A stretch of 34,512 bases of DNA from NCBI GenBank assembly GCA_964597535.1, contig CAZQYB010000006.1, forward strand, positions 1 through 34,512, written 5' to 3'. The first letter of the stretch is position 1. Every line of letters starts with the position of its first letter. Positions 16,694-25,831 of this stretch are shown piece by piece. This stretch comes from CAZQYB01 sp964597535. Lineage in GTDB: Bacteria > Planctomycetota > Phycisphaerae > Sedimentisphaerales > Anaerobacaceae. Below the pieces are notes generated by a model. It was given only the letters and a program-made list of their open reading frames with translations, had not been told where the DNA came from and searched no databases. The translations under genes were made by a program, and so were the position numbers.

Positions 16694-19102
16694 ATGAACA
16701 AGGCGGCATTCTGTATCACTATCGCTGTCTTAACTCTCTTGGCAGCAGTTTCCGCTTATGCTGCTAATATGACGAAAAACACGGCTTTATTGGACTCCTA
16801 CAACGTCGTATGGCATTCGCAAAGCAAGGATTCCAGCGAATCTATGCCGGTCGGCGGAGGGGACATCGGCCTTAACGTTTGGGTGGAGAATAACGAACTG
16901 CTCTTTTATATAGCCCGCAGCGGCACATTCAACGAGAACAACGAGTTTCTCAAACTGGGCCGGGTGCGGTTGAAACTTACGCCTAATCCTTTCGGTCCCG
17001 ACGCCCAGTTTCGGCAAGAGCTAAAACTACGAGAAGGTTACATAGGAATCACCGGTAAGAACCCGGGTCAGGCATCCGCAACTTTAAAAATCTGGGTGGA
17101 GGTATTCCGCCCCATCGTTCATGTTGACATAGAAAGCGATACGCCGGTAAGTGTGGAGGCCGTGTATGAAGGCTGGCGAACCCAAAAACGCGAATTGATT
17201 GACGACGGTAAAAACAGCCGATTTGGCTGCTTCGGTTATGACGCTTATCCCGGCAAAGTTTTTGCCTATCCGGATTCCTATGAGCAAGGCGGGAATTACG
17301 GAGATTATGTCTTATGGTATCATCGCAACAGAAACGACAAGCTGATTTTCGACCTGGCCGTCAAGCAGCAGGGACTGGAATCTGTCAAGGACCGGATGTT
17401 CAACCCCCTCAAAGACCTGACCTTTGGTGGGATGTTAACCGGCAACCGTATGAAATTCACCGGCACTTCCGAAGGCAAATATGTCTTGACCGATTATAAG
17501 GCGTGGAAACTGCGCAGCAGAGACCCTGCAAAGAGTCACGAGTTAAAAGTTATCCTTCACACCGCAAAGACGCCCTCCGTCGATGACTGGAAGGAACAGC
17601 TCAAAGAATTGGCCGCTTATTCCACAATGATCGAGAGCAAAGCCTTCCAAAAGAATCTCGCATGGTGGAGACAATTTTGGGACCGAAGCCATGTATTTCT
17701 AAATCCTGACCAGCCTGCTGAGGACGACAAGGTCTGGCAGATAGGACGCAACTATCAACTCTTCCGCTACATGCTCGGCTGCAATGCCTACGGAGAATAT
17801 CCCACCAAGTTCAACGGCGGGCTTTTTACTTATGACCCCGTCCTGGTCGAAGAGCGTCGCAAACATACGCCGGACTGGCGGGCATGGGGAGGAGGCAGCT
17901 TCACCGCACAAAACCAGAGGCTCCTCTATTGGCCGATGCTCAAGAGTGGTGACTTCGATATGATGCCGTCGCAGTTCGACTTCTACCGCAGAGCTCTGCC
18001 CAACGCAACACTGCGGGTCAAGACCTATTGGGGCCATGATGGCTGCTGCTTTGCCGAGCAATTGGCCAATTATGGCCTGCCGATACCATCTCACTACGGC
18101 TGGTTGAATTCCAAAGGTCGAAGGAGCCGACCTCCAGACCTCGAACCCGGCGTGCAGGTAAACCGCGCGGTGAATTATCACTACGAGGCCCAGTTGGAAT
18201 TTTCTTTCATGATACTCAAGTACTATCAGTATACGGGCAGTGACATTTCAGCCTATATACCCTTTATCGAAAGGTCGGTAAAGTTTTTCGATGAGCATTA
18301 TCAATATCGCTGCCGACAGCTCACCAGCAAACCACTCGACGAGAATGGCCATCTCGTAATCTACCCTTCCACTTCCTGTGAATCCTACAAGGGCGCTAAG
18401 AATCCCACAGATTTGATTGCCGGTTTGTGCTCGTGTGTTGCTATGCTGTTGGACCTGCCCGACAAATATGTCCCCGAGGACAAAAAGCAATATTGGCGAG
18501 CGATGCTTAAACGGATTCCGCCGTTTTCTATTAGGCAAGTTGACGGCCGACGCATTATGCAGCCTGCAGAATCCTGGCACCGCTATCAAAATTGCGAAAT
18601 CCCTCAGTTCTATCCGATTTTCCCCTTTGGACTGTATGGTGTGGGTAAACCAGACCTGCAGGTGTTCATCGATACTTGGCGCTATGGCGATTGGACCCCC
18701 ATGGCAAAAAGCCACATCAGTTGGCATCAAAACGGTATCTTCTTCGCACGAATGGGATTGACTGAAGAAGCCGCAGAATACAACATTAGGAAGCTCGAAA
18801 ACTCCGGCCGACGCTTCCCCGTTTTCTGGGGCCCCGGCCATGACTGGGTACCTGACCACAATTGGGGCGGCTCCGGAATGATTGGCCTTCAGGAAATGCT
18901 CTTGCAGACCGATGGACGAAAAATCTACTTGCTCCCTGCTTGGCCGAGAGACTGGAACGCTGACTTCAAGCTCCACGCACCGTACAATACTATCGTCGAA
19001 TGTGTCGTTCAAAACGGAAGAATCAAAACCCTAAAGGTGACGCCAGAGATACGCAGCAAAGATGTGACAATAATGAACAACTTTGTTTTGACGACTGATT
19101 AA
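16694..19102 (+). CDS. Secreted DUF5703-domain glycosidase-like protein
   Basis: An 802-residue exported protein with a Sec signal peptide (1-24, ending AYA). The N-terminal domain (about 36-325) begins YNVVWHSQSKDSSESMPVGG, followed by an NELLFYIARSGTFNEN section typical of DUF5703, a beta-sandwich related to the N-terminal domain of GH95-type enzymes. A long helical region follows (about 340-770; WWRQFWDRSHVFLN, then GGLFTYD) that fits an alpha/alpha-six barrel, and then a short beta tail. In GH95 the barrel supplies the catalytic acids, but I cannot name them here. AAAGGAAA lies before the ATG, and the gene is 34 bp after the SDR. It probably hydrolyses a deoxysugar or related linkage of the same polysaccharide as the BNR_4 protein. 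Confidence 0.75.
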   Translation: MNKAAFCITIAVLTLLAAVSAYAANMTKNTALLDSYNVVWHSQSKDSSESMPVGGGDIGLNVWVENNELLFYIARSGTFNENNEFLKLGRVRLKLTPNPFGPDAQFRQELKLREGYIGITGKNPGQASATLKIWVEVFRPIVHVDIESDTPVSVEAVYEGWRTQKRELIDDGKNSRFGCFGYDAYPGKVFAYPDSYEQGGNYGDYVLWYHRNRNDKLIFDLAVKQQGLESVKDRMFNPLKDLTFGGMLTGNRMKFTGTSEGKYVLTDYKAWKLRSRDPAKSHELKVILHTAKTPSVDDWKEQLKELAAYSTMIESKAFQKNLAWWRQFWDRSHVFLNPDQPAEDDKVWQIGRNYQLFRYMLGCNAYGEYPTKFNGGLFTYDPVLVEERRKHTPDWRAWGGGSFTAQNQRLLYWPMLKSGDFDMMPSQFDFYRRALPNATLRVKTYWGHDGCCFAEQLANYGLPIPSHYGWLNSKGRRSRPPDLEPGVQVNRAVNYHYEAQLEFSFMILKYYQYTGSDISAYIPFIERSVKFFDEHYQYRCRQLTSKPLDENGHLVIYPSTSCESYKGAKNPTDLIAGLCSCVAMLLDLPDKYVPEDKKQYWRAMLKRIPPFSIRQVDGRRIMQPAESWHRYQNCEIPQFYPIFPFGLYGVGKPDLQVFIDTWRYGDWTPMAKSHISWHQNGIFFARMGLTEEAAEYNIRKLENSGRRFPVFWGPGHDWVPDHNWGGSGMIGLQEMLLQTDGRKIYLLPAWPRDWNADFKLHAPYNTIVECVVQNGRIKTLKVTPEIRSKDVTIMNNFVLTTD

Positions 19103-19111
19103 GGAATAACA

Positions 19112-19906
19112 ATGGACATTCGAAAAACAATTACAACGTTGCTAAGGGATGGATTAATTCTTGTCTTCAATCAGGACAAGCTCGATGTTGTCAAAACCGC
19201 TCAGGCCCTCATAAAAGCGGGTGTCAACAATATGGAAGTAACCTGCCGAATAACCAGGCCATTGGAAAAAATAAACCGCCTGCGCGAAGAGCTGCCCGAT
19301 TTCGTGGTCGGAGCGGCCAGCTTAATAGACTCACTCGAAATGCTCACCGTCTATAATAAAGCAAAGCCTGACGACCCCTTGCCTTCAGTTCAGGAAGTTG
19401 TCGATACAGAAGTCAGCTTTCTTGTCTCAGCAGCCAAGTTTAGCAGTGAAAGCTACAACAAATTTGCTGGCAAGCTGGCTATGATACCGGGATGTGGAAC
19501 CGTCAGTGAAATCATTGGTCAGTTTTCGAAGGGAGCAAATCTCTGCAAAGTATTCCCGGCAAAGCAGCTCGGCGGTCCTGCTTTTGTAAAGGCTATTGAC
19601 CCTGCCATTCACAAAACAATTAGCTTGGTGCCGACTGGCGGGACAAATGCCGACAATATCCCCGACTACATCGATGCCGGTGTTCTGGTATTGGGTGGCT
19701 CGTTCAGTATGATTGAAAAGAGCGCAATGAAAAGAATCATCGAACAGCAGGACTATGACCTTCTCGCGGAGCACCTGGCAACGATAAAACAATTGATTGA
19801 TAAACGCCGAGCGGAAAAATGGCCGAACATAAGTTTCGAAACCACCGCTATTGAACAGATAGGCCAGATTACCGGCAGAAACTTTAACTTGAATCTGCGC
19901 GAATAA
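19112..19906 (+). CDS. KDPG/KHG-type aldolase with insertion and C-terminal extension
   Basis: A 264-residue class I aldolase related to Eda, which splits 2-keto-3-deoxy-6-phosphogluconate into pyruvate and glyceraldehyde-3-phosphate. Glu42 and Arg46 (MEVTCR) and the Schiff-base Lys146 (NLCKVFPAKQLGG) match E. coli Glu45, Arg49 and Lys133, and PTGGTNADNIPDYI is the phosphate-binding loop region. The Glu-to-Lys spacing is 16 residues longer than in E. coli, with the extra sequence around VYNKAKPDDPLPSVQEV, and about 35 residues are added at the C-terminus. AAGGAA precedes the ATG, 9 bp after the DUF5703 gene. Together with the kinase at 21986 it closes the 2-keto-3-deoxy sugar acid pathway. 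A variant substrate is possible because of the insertion. Confidence 0.8.
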   Translation: MDIRKTITTLLRDGLILVFNQDKLDVVKTAQALIKAGVNNMEVTCRITRPLEKINRLREELPDFVVGAASLIDSLEMLTVYNKAKPDDPLPSVQEVVDTEVSFLVSAAKFSSESYNKFAGKLAMIPGCGTVSEIIGQFSKGANLCKVFPAKQLGGPAFVKAIDPAIHKTISLVPTGGTNADNIPDYIDAGVLVLGGSFSMIEKSAMKRIIEQQDYDLLAEHLATIKQLIDKRRAEKWPNISFETTAIEQIGQITGRNFNLNLRE

Positions 19907-19921
19907 AGCACTGCATAAGCT

Positions 19922-21958
19922 ATGGAAACGAGCACAATAGCTAATCAGACAATAACCATCCACCGGTACAACACAATTATTGTAGGAGCCGGTGCCGCGG
20001 GCATGAATTGCGCAGTTCATCTGTGCGAGTTCATGACTGATTCGGGCATCAAAGATGCGCAGAACAGGATTGCAGTAGTGACAGCAGGGCTGGGTCTGGG
20101 TGCGTCGAGAATGAGCGGTTCAGATAAACAGACGTACTACAAAATCGGTACCAGTCGTGAAATGGCCGACAGTGCCGAAGAGTTCGCCAAGACCTTGACC
20201 GGGGCGGGGTGCTGTCACGGAGATTTGGCGCTTGCCGAAGCAGTAGGTTCCCTTCGCGAGTTTTATCATTTAGTTCAGGCAGGCGTCCCGTTTCCACACG
20301 ATTCTATGGGCAGCTATATCGGCTATAAAACAGATAACGACCCTTACGAAAGAGCCACATCCGCTGGCCCAAAGACAAGCAAGTATATGACCGAGTGCCT
20401 TGAAAAACAGGTCCGCCACTATGGAATTCAAATTTATGATAACAACGAAGTCGCCCTGTTCCGAACGGCGGGCAATGGAGATTCAAGGCGCATCATCGGT
20501 GTTGTCACCATCGACAAGAAAAAACTGACTGACGATGATTACGCCATAAACGTTTACTATTGCAAAAACCTTGTGCTCGCCGCAGGCGGACCTGGACGGC
20601 TTTATAAAACCAGCGTATATCCGAAGGGACAATTAGGAATCCATGGCCTTGCATTCAAAGCAGGCCTTGAGGCTGAAAATCTGACCGAATCGCAATTTGG
20701 ACTGGCAAGTATCAAATTTCGCTGGAACGTTTCAGGCAGCTACTGCCAGGCCATCCCACGAATATTCAGCACCGATGCTAACGGCACAGACGAGCGGGAA
20801 TTCTTGACAGACTTCTTTCCCTCAATAAGCAAATTGGCCACGAACATCTTTCTCAAAGGATATCAGTGGCCCTTTGACCCACAGCGCATCGAAAACGTGC
20901 AATCTTCTTTGATTGATATCTTAGTCTTCAACGAAACCCAAAAAGGCCGCCATGTCTTTATGGACTTCTTACACAATCCTGTTAGCAGCAGTTCCATGAA
21001 AGAGTTCAGTCTCGACGACCTCGAACCCGAAGCGTACGAGTACCTGAAAAAAACAGGCGCGCTTCAGAAGACACCGATAGAACGGCTCTCTACTTTGAAT
21101 CCACTGGCCATCGAAATCTATAAGGAAAACAGTATCGATTTGTATTCCGAACCGCTTGAGATCGCCGTTTGTGCCCAGCACAACAACGGCGGCTTTGCCG
21201 TCAGCAAGTGGTGGGAATCTAACATTCGCCAGACTTTTGTGATTGGCGAGATGGCGGGAACCCACGGCGTCAAACGCCCCGGCGGCTCAGCTCTTAACGC
21301 TGGCCAGGTTGGTGGCCTACGAGCAGCAGAATACATCGTCAATGTGTATGACCTGGACATACCTGATTATTCAGATACCCAAGCTGAAATTGACCAGCAG
21401 TTAAATAAGTTCATCACCGGCCTTGAGAAGTTCAAGACCTCATCCGGCCTGGCACCCAGGGAAGTAATAACCCAAATCCAGAGCCGTATGACTGCATCGG
21501 CCGCGCACATCAGAGAACTACGTGATGCTCGCAGAGCTTTGAGGGGCGCCGTTGAATGTTACAAGCATATAAAAGAACAAGGCTTTAAGTCAGAAGATTC
21601 TAAAGAAATAGTGATAGCAGTCCAGGCAGAGCATTTGGCCTTAACCAGCGTCGCATATCTTAAGGCAGTTGTGGAATTGCTTGAACAAGACAGTGGCTCA
21701 CGCGGTTCACATCTTGTCCTGTCCGAAGATGGCATTGAAATTCATCCCGATATTATCAGCAAAGCCACCGGCAAACCACTAAAGTTCAAGCCCGAGAATA
21801 CATCATTGAGAAATTCGATTTTGCGAATTAAATATGACCCCAACATTGGCGATTTGTTTACCTGCGAAAACGTGCCTCTCAGGCAGGCACCGGCCGACAC
21901 AAAAGCCTTTGAGCCGGCTTGGCAAGATTTTAGAGAACGCAAAATCTACAAGAGCTAA
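19922..21958 (+). CDS. FAD-dependent oxidoreductase, fumarate reductase/succinate dehydrogenase type
   Basis: A 678-residue cytoplasmic flavoprotein with an N-terminal FAD-binding fold (VGAGAAGMNCAVHL; glycines 22, 24, 27) and the general plan of FrdA/SdhA/NadB. His420 in QHNNGG corresponds to the conserved H-x-x-G-G site where SdhA carries covalent FAD, and Arg452 in GVKRPGGSALN corresponds to the substrate-binding arginine region. The C-terminal helical domain (about 490-600) is also typical. No iron-sulfur or membrane subunit is encoded nearby, so it is not a respiratory complex. It sits between the aldolase and the KDG kinase with a 15-bp gap and a weak ribosome site, and may pass electrons to or from the OYE-type enzyme. 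That pairing, and its substrate, are inference. Confidence 0.75.
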   Translation: METSTIANQTITIHRYNTIIVGAGAAGMNCAVHLCEFMTDSGIKDAQNRIAVVTAGLGLGASRMSGSDKQTYYKIGTSREMADSAEEFAKTLTGAGCCHGDLALAEAVGSLREFYHLVQAGVPFPHDSMGSYIGYKTDNDPYERATSAGPKTSKYMTECLEKQVRHYGIQIYDNNEVALFRTAGNGDSRRIIGVVTIDKKKLTDDDYAINVYYCKNLVLAAGGPGRLYKTSVYPKGQLGIHGLAFKAGLEAENLTESQFGLASIKFRWNVSGSYCQAIPRIFSTDANGTDEREFLTDFFPSISKLATNIFLKGYQWPFDPQRIENVQSSLIDILVFNETQKGRHVFMDFLHNPVSSSSMKEFSLDDLEPEAYEYLKKTGALQKTPIERLSTLNPLAIEIYKENSIDLYSEPLEIAVCAQHNNGGFAVSKWWESNIRQTFVIGEMAGTHGVKRPGGSALNAGQVGGLRAAEYIVNVYDLDIPDYSDTQAEIDQQLNKFITGLEKFKTSSGLAPREVITQIQSRMTASAAHIRELRDARRALRGAVECYKHIKEQGFKSEDSKEIVIAVQAEHLALTSVAYLKAVVELLEQDSGSRGSHLVLSEDGIEIHPDIISKATGKPLKFKPENTSLRNSILRIKYDPNIGDLFTCENVPLRQAPADTKAFEPAWQDFRERKIYKS

Positions 21959-21985
21959 AAGAACAAGCTGATAAGGAGGCAATAG

Positions 21986-23086
21986 ATGGCAGTCATAGAT
22001 GTAAAACCGAAGTCAGATTGCAAATATGACATAGCATCTCTGGGCGAGATTATGATTCGGCTGGACCCGGGCGAGGAGAGAATACATACCTCTAGGCATT
22101 TCAGGGCCTGGGAAGGTGGCGGCGAATATAACGTGGCCAGAGGCCTCAAACGCTGCTTCGGCAAACATGCAGCAATCGTAACAGCTATCGCGGATAATCC
22201 TGTCGGCAGACTCCTTGAAGACCTGATATACCAGGGCGGCGTCAACACCGAATATATAAAATGGGTGCCCTATGATGGCATCGGCAGAAAAGTCAGGGTC
22301 GGCCTCAACTTCACTGAGCGAGGATTTGGCGTACGCGCCGCCGTCGGATGCTCGGACAGAGCAAACAGCGCCGCCTCCCAACTCAAAAAAGGCGACATTG
22401 ACTGGGAAAAGATCTTCGGCAAAGACGGCGTCAGATGGTTCCACACCGGTGGAATCTTCGCAGCTCTCTCCGAAACAACCCCCGACGTCATAATTGAGGC
22501 GGTAACAACAGCGAAAAAATATGGCACCATTGTTTCTTATGATTTGAACTATCGCGCCTCACTCTGGAAAGACATCGGAGGCCAGGAAAAAGCAAAGCAA
22601 GTCAACCGCGTAATAGCACCCCATGTTGATGTCATGCTCGGAAACGAGGAGGACTTTACTGCCGCCTTGGGATTTGAGGTTGAGGGACTCGACGAGAGCT
22701 ATTTGAAGCTGGACCCGACGAACTTTAAGAAAATGATTACTGAGGTGGTAAAAATGTTTCCGAATTTTAAAGTGGTCGCAACCACGTTGCGCAATGCTAA
22801 AACCGCATCCGTGAATGACTGGGGTGCAATTGTCTATGCTGATAACCAATTTCACGATGCTACCCCGCGACTGGACCTCGAAATTTACGACCGCGTCGGC
22901 GGCGGCGACAGCTTTGCCTCCGGCCTCATATATGCCCTTATGGAAGGAAAAATGCCCGCCGAAGCCGTAAACTATGGCGCAGCACACGGTGCCCTCGCAA
23001 TGACCACCCCTGGTGACACTACAACGGCAAGTCTCAAAGAAGTTGAAAAGGTTATCAAAGGTGGCGCCGCAAGAGTAGATAGATAG
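21986..23086 (+). CDS. kdgK: PfkB-family 2-keto-3-deoxygluconate kinase
   Basis: A 366-residue sugar kinase of the ribokinase/PfkB family. GEIMIRLDPG near the N-terminus and GGGEYNVARGL (about 48-58) are the substrate-side signature. DRVGGGDSFASG holds the ATP-site loop with catalytic base Asp308. SYDLNYRASLW (about 183-193) is typical of 2-keto-3-deoxygluconate kinases, which make KDPG from KDG and ATP. A strong AAGGAGG precedes the ATG, and the gene is 27 bp after the flavoprotein. Its product is the expected substrate of the aldolase at 19112. Other PfkB substrates cannot be excluded, but length, motifs and context agree. Confidence 0.85.
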   Translation: MAVIDVKPKSDCKYDIASLGEIMIRLDPGEERIHTSRHFRAWEGGGEYNVARGLKRCFGKHAAIVTAIADNPVGRLLEDLIYQGGVNTEYIKWVPYDGIGRKVRVGLNFTERGFGVRAAVGCSDRANSAASQLKKGDIDWEKIFGKDGVRWFHTGGIFAALSETTPDVIIEAVTTAKKYGTIVSYDLNYRASLWKDIGGQEKAKQVNRVIAPHVDVMLGNEEDFTAALGFEVEGLDESYLKLDPTNFKKMITEVVKMFPNFKVVATTLRNAKTASVNDWGAIVYADNQFHDATPRLDLEIYDRVGGGDSFASGLIYALMEGKMPAEAVNYGAAHGALAMTTPGDTTTASLKEVEKVIKGGAARVDR

Positions 23087-23119
23087 AATCGTCAACGGAT
23101 ACACAAGAAGGTATAAGAC

Positions 23120-25813
23120 ATGAAATTTCGACGATTACTCCTGGTTCGGGTACTGATGGTATTGGCTCTAATTCTGACATCTCAATCCCTTCTTGTAGCT
23201 GAGCCTTTAGCAAAAATCACCGTTGAAGCGGGAAAACACCTTCGAATCGATACGCCCGTATCCGCGAGCCTCGATGGCATAACCGATGACTTGTCCGACA
23301 CATCGTTGAGATTAGAAGAAATCAAAAATTCACACCGCTTGCTTGTCCCCTCGCAAATCGAACCGGGCAATTCCCCAAAATTATGGTGGATTCTTTCTGA
23401 CACCACACTGCCACGTACCAAACGCACCTACGAACTTCTGAAGCAAACCCACGCTGAAGACCCGGCCTTTGACAAGGCTCTGGAAAACGGTAAGCTCGCC
23501 AATGAAGGATTCATCCGTTGCCAAAATTACGTCAAAGCCTGGCTCAGTCACGCTGACCCCAAGACCGGCCTGATTCCAAAAGGTTTAAGAGGCGACCGGA
23601 AAGATATCTGGAATGCACAGGATGCCGCCGCTGATAATTACGCCTTTATGGTCCTCACCGCCGCTATCACAGACCGCCCTCTCTTCGAAGGGCGCATGCT
23701 TGACATGCTTAGAACGGAAACAAGACTCACCTCACGCATTGGAGCACTGCCCGATACATATTCCTTCTCCAAACAAGGTTTCACAACCGAAGAACCGGAC
23801 ATTGCCCGCATCATCTTCGGCTCATCGGAATACATCAAAGATGGCTTGCTACCCTTGACCGAATGGCTTGGCCCAAGTCCCTGGTCAGAACGCATGATTG
23901 CGATTCTTGATGATATCTGGAAGCACGCATCCGTTGAAACACCATACGGCAACATACCCTCCACCAGCCACGAAATAAACGGCGAGATGCTCCAGACCCT
24001 ATCCCGAGTCTACTGGATGACTGGCGAAAAAGAATATCTGCATTGGGCAATCCGTCTCGGTGACTACTACCTGCTCGGCGAGAACCACCCAACGCGAGAT
24101 TCAGACAGACTAAGATTACGCGACCACGGATGCGAAATCGTCTCAGGCCTCTGCGAGTTATACGCGACCGTAAACTTCACAATGCCCGAAAAGAAACAGG
24201 CATACCAAAAATCTATCCACGAAATGCTCGACCGCGTTCTCGAAATAGGACGCAATGAACACGGACTACTCTACAACTCCATCAATCCACAAACCGGCCA
24301 GCACGGCGATGGCATCGCCGATACCTGGGGCTATAACCTCAACGGCTTTTACACTGTCTATCTCATAGACAAAACTAAATCCTACCGCGCTGCCGTTCTC
24401 AAAGCCCTCGGCTGTCTGAATCAACACTACCAGAAATATAAATGGGAAGGCAACAGAGACAGCGCCGATGGCTACGCCGACTCAATCGAAAGCGCAATTA
24501 ACCTTTACAATCGCGAGCCAGTTCCGTCAACTGCCCAGTGGATTGACAGCGAAACAAAGGTCATGTGGAAAAAGCAGCAGCCCGATGGCATCATCGAAGG
24601 ATGGCACGGCGACGGTAACTTCGCCAGAACAACCATTATGTACTGCCTCTGGAAAACAAAAGGTATTACCATCAGACCTTGGCGAAAAGACGTAATCCTC
24701 GGAGCAGTCAAAGAAGATGAAACCCTTAAAATTAGCATCGTCGCCAGAAAGCCTTGGCAGGGAAAAATTATCTTCGACGCACCTCGCCACCAAACAAATA
24801 TGAAAATGCCCCTTGACTGGCCGCGCATCAACCAGTTCCCCGAATGGTTTACTGTCCGAAGCGGAAAAATCTACACACTTCGCGACTTGACTTCTAACGC
24901 AAACAAAGCATATACAGGCCAGCAACTGCGGCAAGGAATTACAATCGAGCTTCGCCCCGGCTCCGAGCAGCGACTGCTTATCTTGGCTCCCCCGAATGTT
25001 AAGGCGATAAAAAACCCTTCGTTCTTGCAGATACAGGTAGACGACAGCAAAGTCCTACAATATAACCATGCTCCCGTCCCGCCACCTCAAGGAACTGACC
25101 CGCTCTATACCCGCAGCGGTTTTATCCATCCACTCTGGTCGCCTACGGGCCAGGTTCTTACTCAGATTCATCCGAAAGACCACATCCACCATATGGGCAT
25201 TTGGATGCCTTGGACCAACACTGAATTCGAAGGCCGCAAAATCGATTTCTGGAACCTAAAGGCAGGAAAAGCTACTGTACGCTTCAAGGAATTCCTCTCG
25301 CAGACCAGTGGCCCCGTTTACGGTGGGTTCGGCGCCCGGCACGAACACGTTGACCTCACTGCCCCACAAGGCGAAAAAGTTGCTCTCGACGAAACTTGGG
25401 ACGTTCGCGTTTATAACATCGGTGGCCCCCACAAACAATACTGGCTCTGGGACTTCGTCTCGACTCAACGCTGTGCCACCAACAGCCCCCTTCATCAATT
25501 CAAATATCACTACGGCGGTCTCGGCTTCAGAGCAACCCGCCAATGGAAAGGCAGTAATTGCAATTATCTTACTTCCGATGGAAAAACTCGTAAAAATGGC
25601 GGCGCAACCCGCGCACGATGGTGCGATAGTTACGGCATGACTGGAGAACAATGGGCCGGTGTCACAGTTATGAGTCACCCCAAAAATTTTCGGCATCCGG
25701 AACCGATGCACATCTGGGATAAGGGACCCGTCTTCTTCGGTTTCGCGCCCTCACAGTTGGGCGACTGGAAAATGGAGCCAAGCCCAAGAGAACAACCAAA
25801 ATTGGCAAAGTGA
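23120..25813 (+). CDS. Secreted helical-barrel enzyme fused to a shortened DUF6807 domain
   Basis: An 897-residue exported protein with a Sec signal peptide (1 to about 27, ending LLVA). Residues about 120-460 are helical with repeats like those of alpha/alpha-six barrel glycosidases and lyases (NAQDAAADNYAFMVLTAAIT; ADTWGYNLNGFYTVYL). A beta-rich linker domain (about 510-620) follows, then a DUF6807 (PmoA-like) domain from about 634: HPKDHIHHMGIWMPWT with its histidine cluster, GGFGARHEH and YHYGGLGFRATR. DUF6807 is usually a separate protein with a further 30-40 residues after FFGFAPSQLGDW. Here the frame ends PSPREQPKLAK, so the C-terminal strands seem to be lost. The barrel could supply the GH88/GH105-like activity that is otherwise missing from this pathway, which is speculative. 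Confidence 0.7.
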   Translation: MKFRRLLLVRVLMVLALILTSQSLLVAEPLAKITVEAGKHLRIDTPVSASLDGITDDLSDTSLRLEEIKNSHRLLVPSQIEPGNSPKLWWILSDTTLPRTKRTYELLKQTHAEDPAFDKALENGKLANEGFIRCQNYVKAWLSHADPKTGLIPKGLRGDRKDIWNAQDAAADNYAFMVLTAAITDRPLFEGRMLDMLRTETRLTSRIGALPDTYSFSKQGFTTEEPDIARIIFGSSEYIKDGLLPLTEWLGPSPWSERMIAILDDIWKHASVETPYGNIPSTSHEINGEMLQTLSRVYWMTGEKEYLHWAIRLGDYYLLGENHPTRDSDRLRLRDHGCEIVSGLCELYATVNFTMPEKKQAYQKSIHEMLDRVLEIGRNEHGLLYNSINPQTGQHGDGIADTWGYNLNGFYTVYLIDKTKSYRAAVLKALGCLNQHYQKYKWEGNRDSADGYADSIESAINLYNREPVPSTAQWIDSETKVMWKKQQPDGIIEGWHGDGNFARTTIMYCLWKTKGITIRPWRKDVILGAVKEDETLKISIVARKPWQGKIIFDAPRHQTNMKMPLDWPRINQFPEWFTVRSGKIYTLRDLTSNANKAYTGQQLRQGITIELRPGSEQRLLILAPPNVKAIKNPSFLQIQVDDSKVLQYNHAPVPPPQGTDPLYTRSGFIHPLWSPTGQVLTQIHPKDHIHHMGIWMPWTNTEFEGRKIDFWNLKAGKATVRFKEFLSQTSGPVYGGFGARHEHVDLTAPQGEKVALDETWDVRVYNIGGPHKQYWLWDFVSTQRCATNSPLHQFKYHYGGLGFRATRQWKGSNCNYLTSDGKTRKNGGATRARWCDSYGMTGEQWAGVTVMSHPKNFRHPEPMHIWDKGPVFFGFAPSQLGDWKMEPSPREQPKLAK

Positions 25814-25831
25814 GAGAGTAGAAATCCTATT

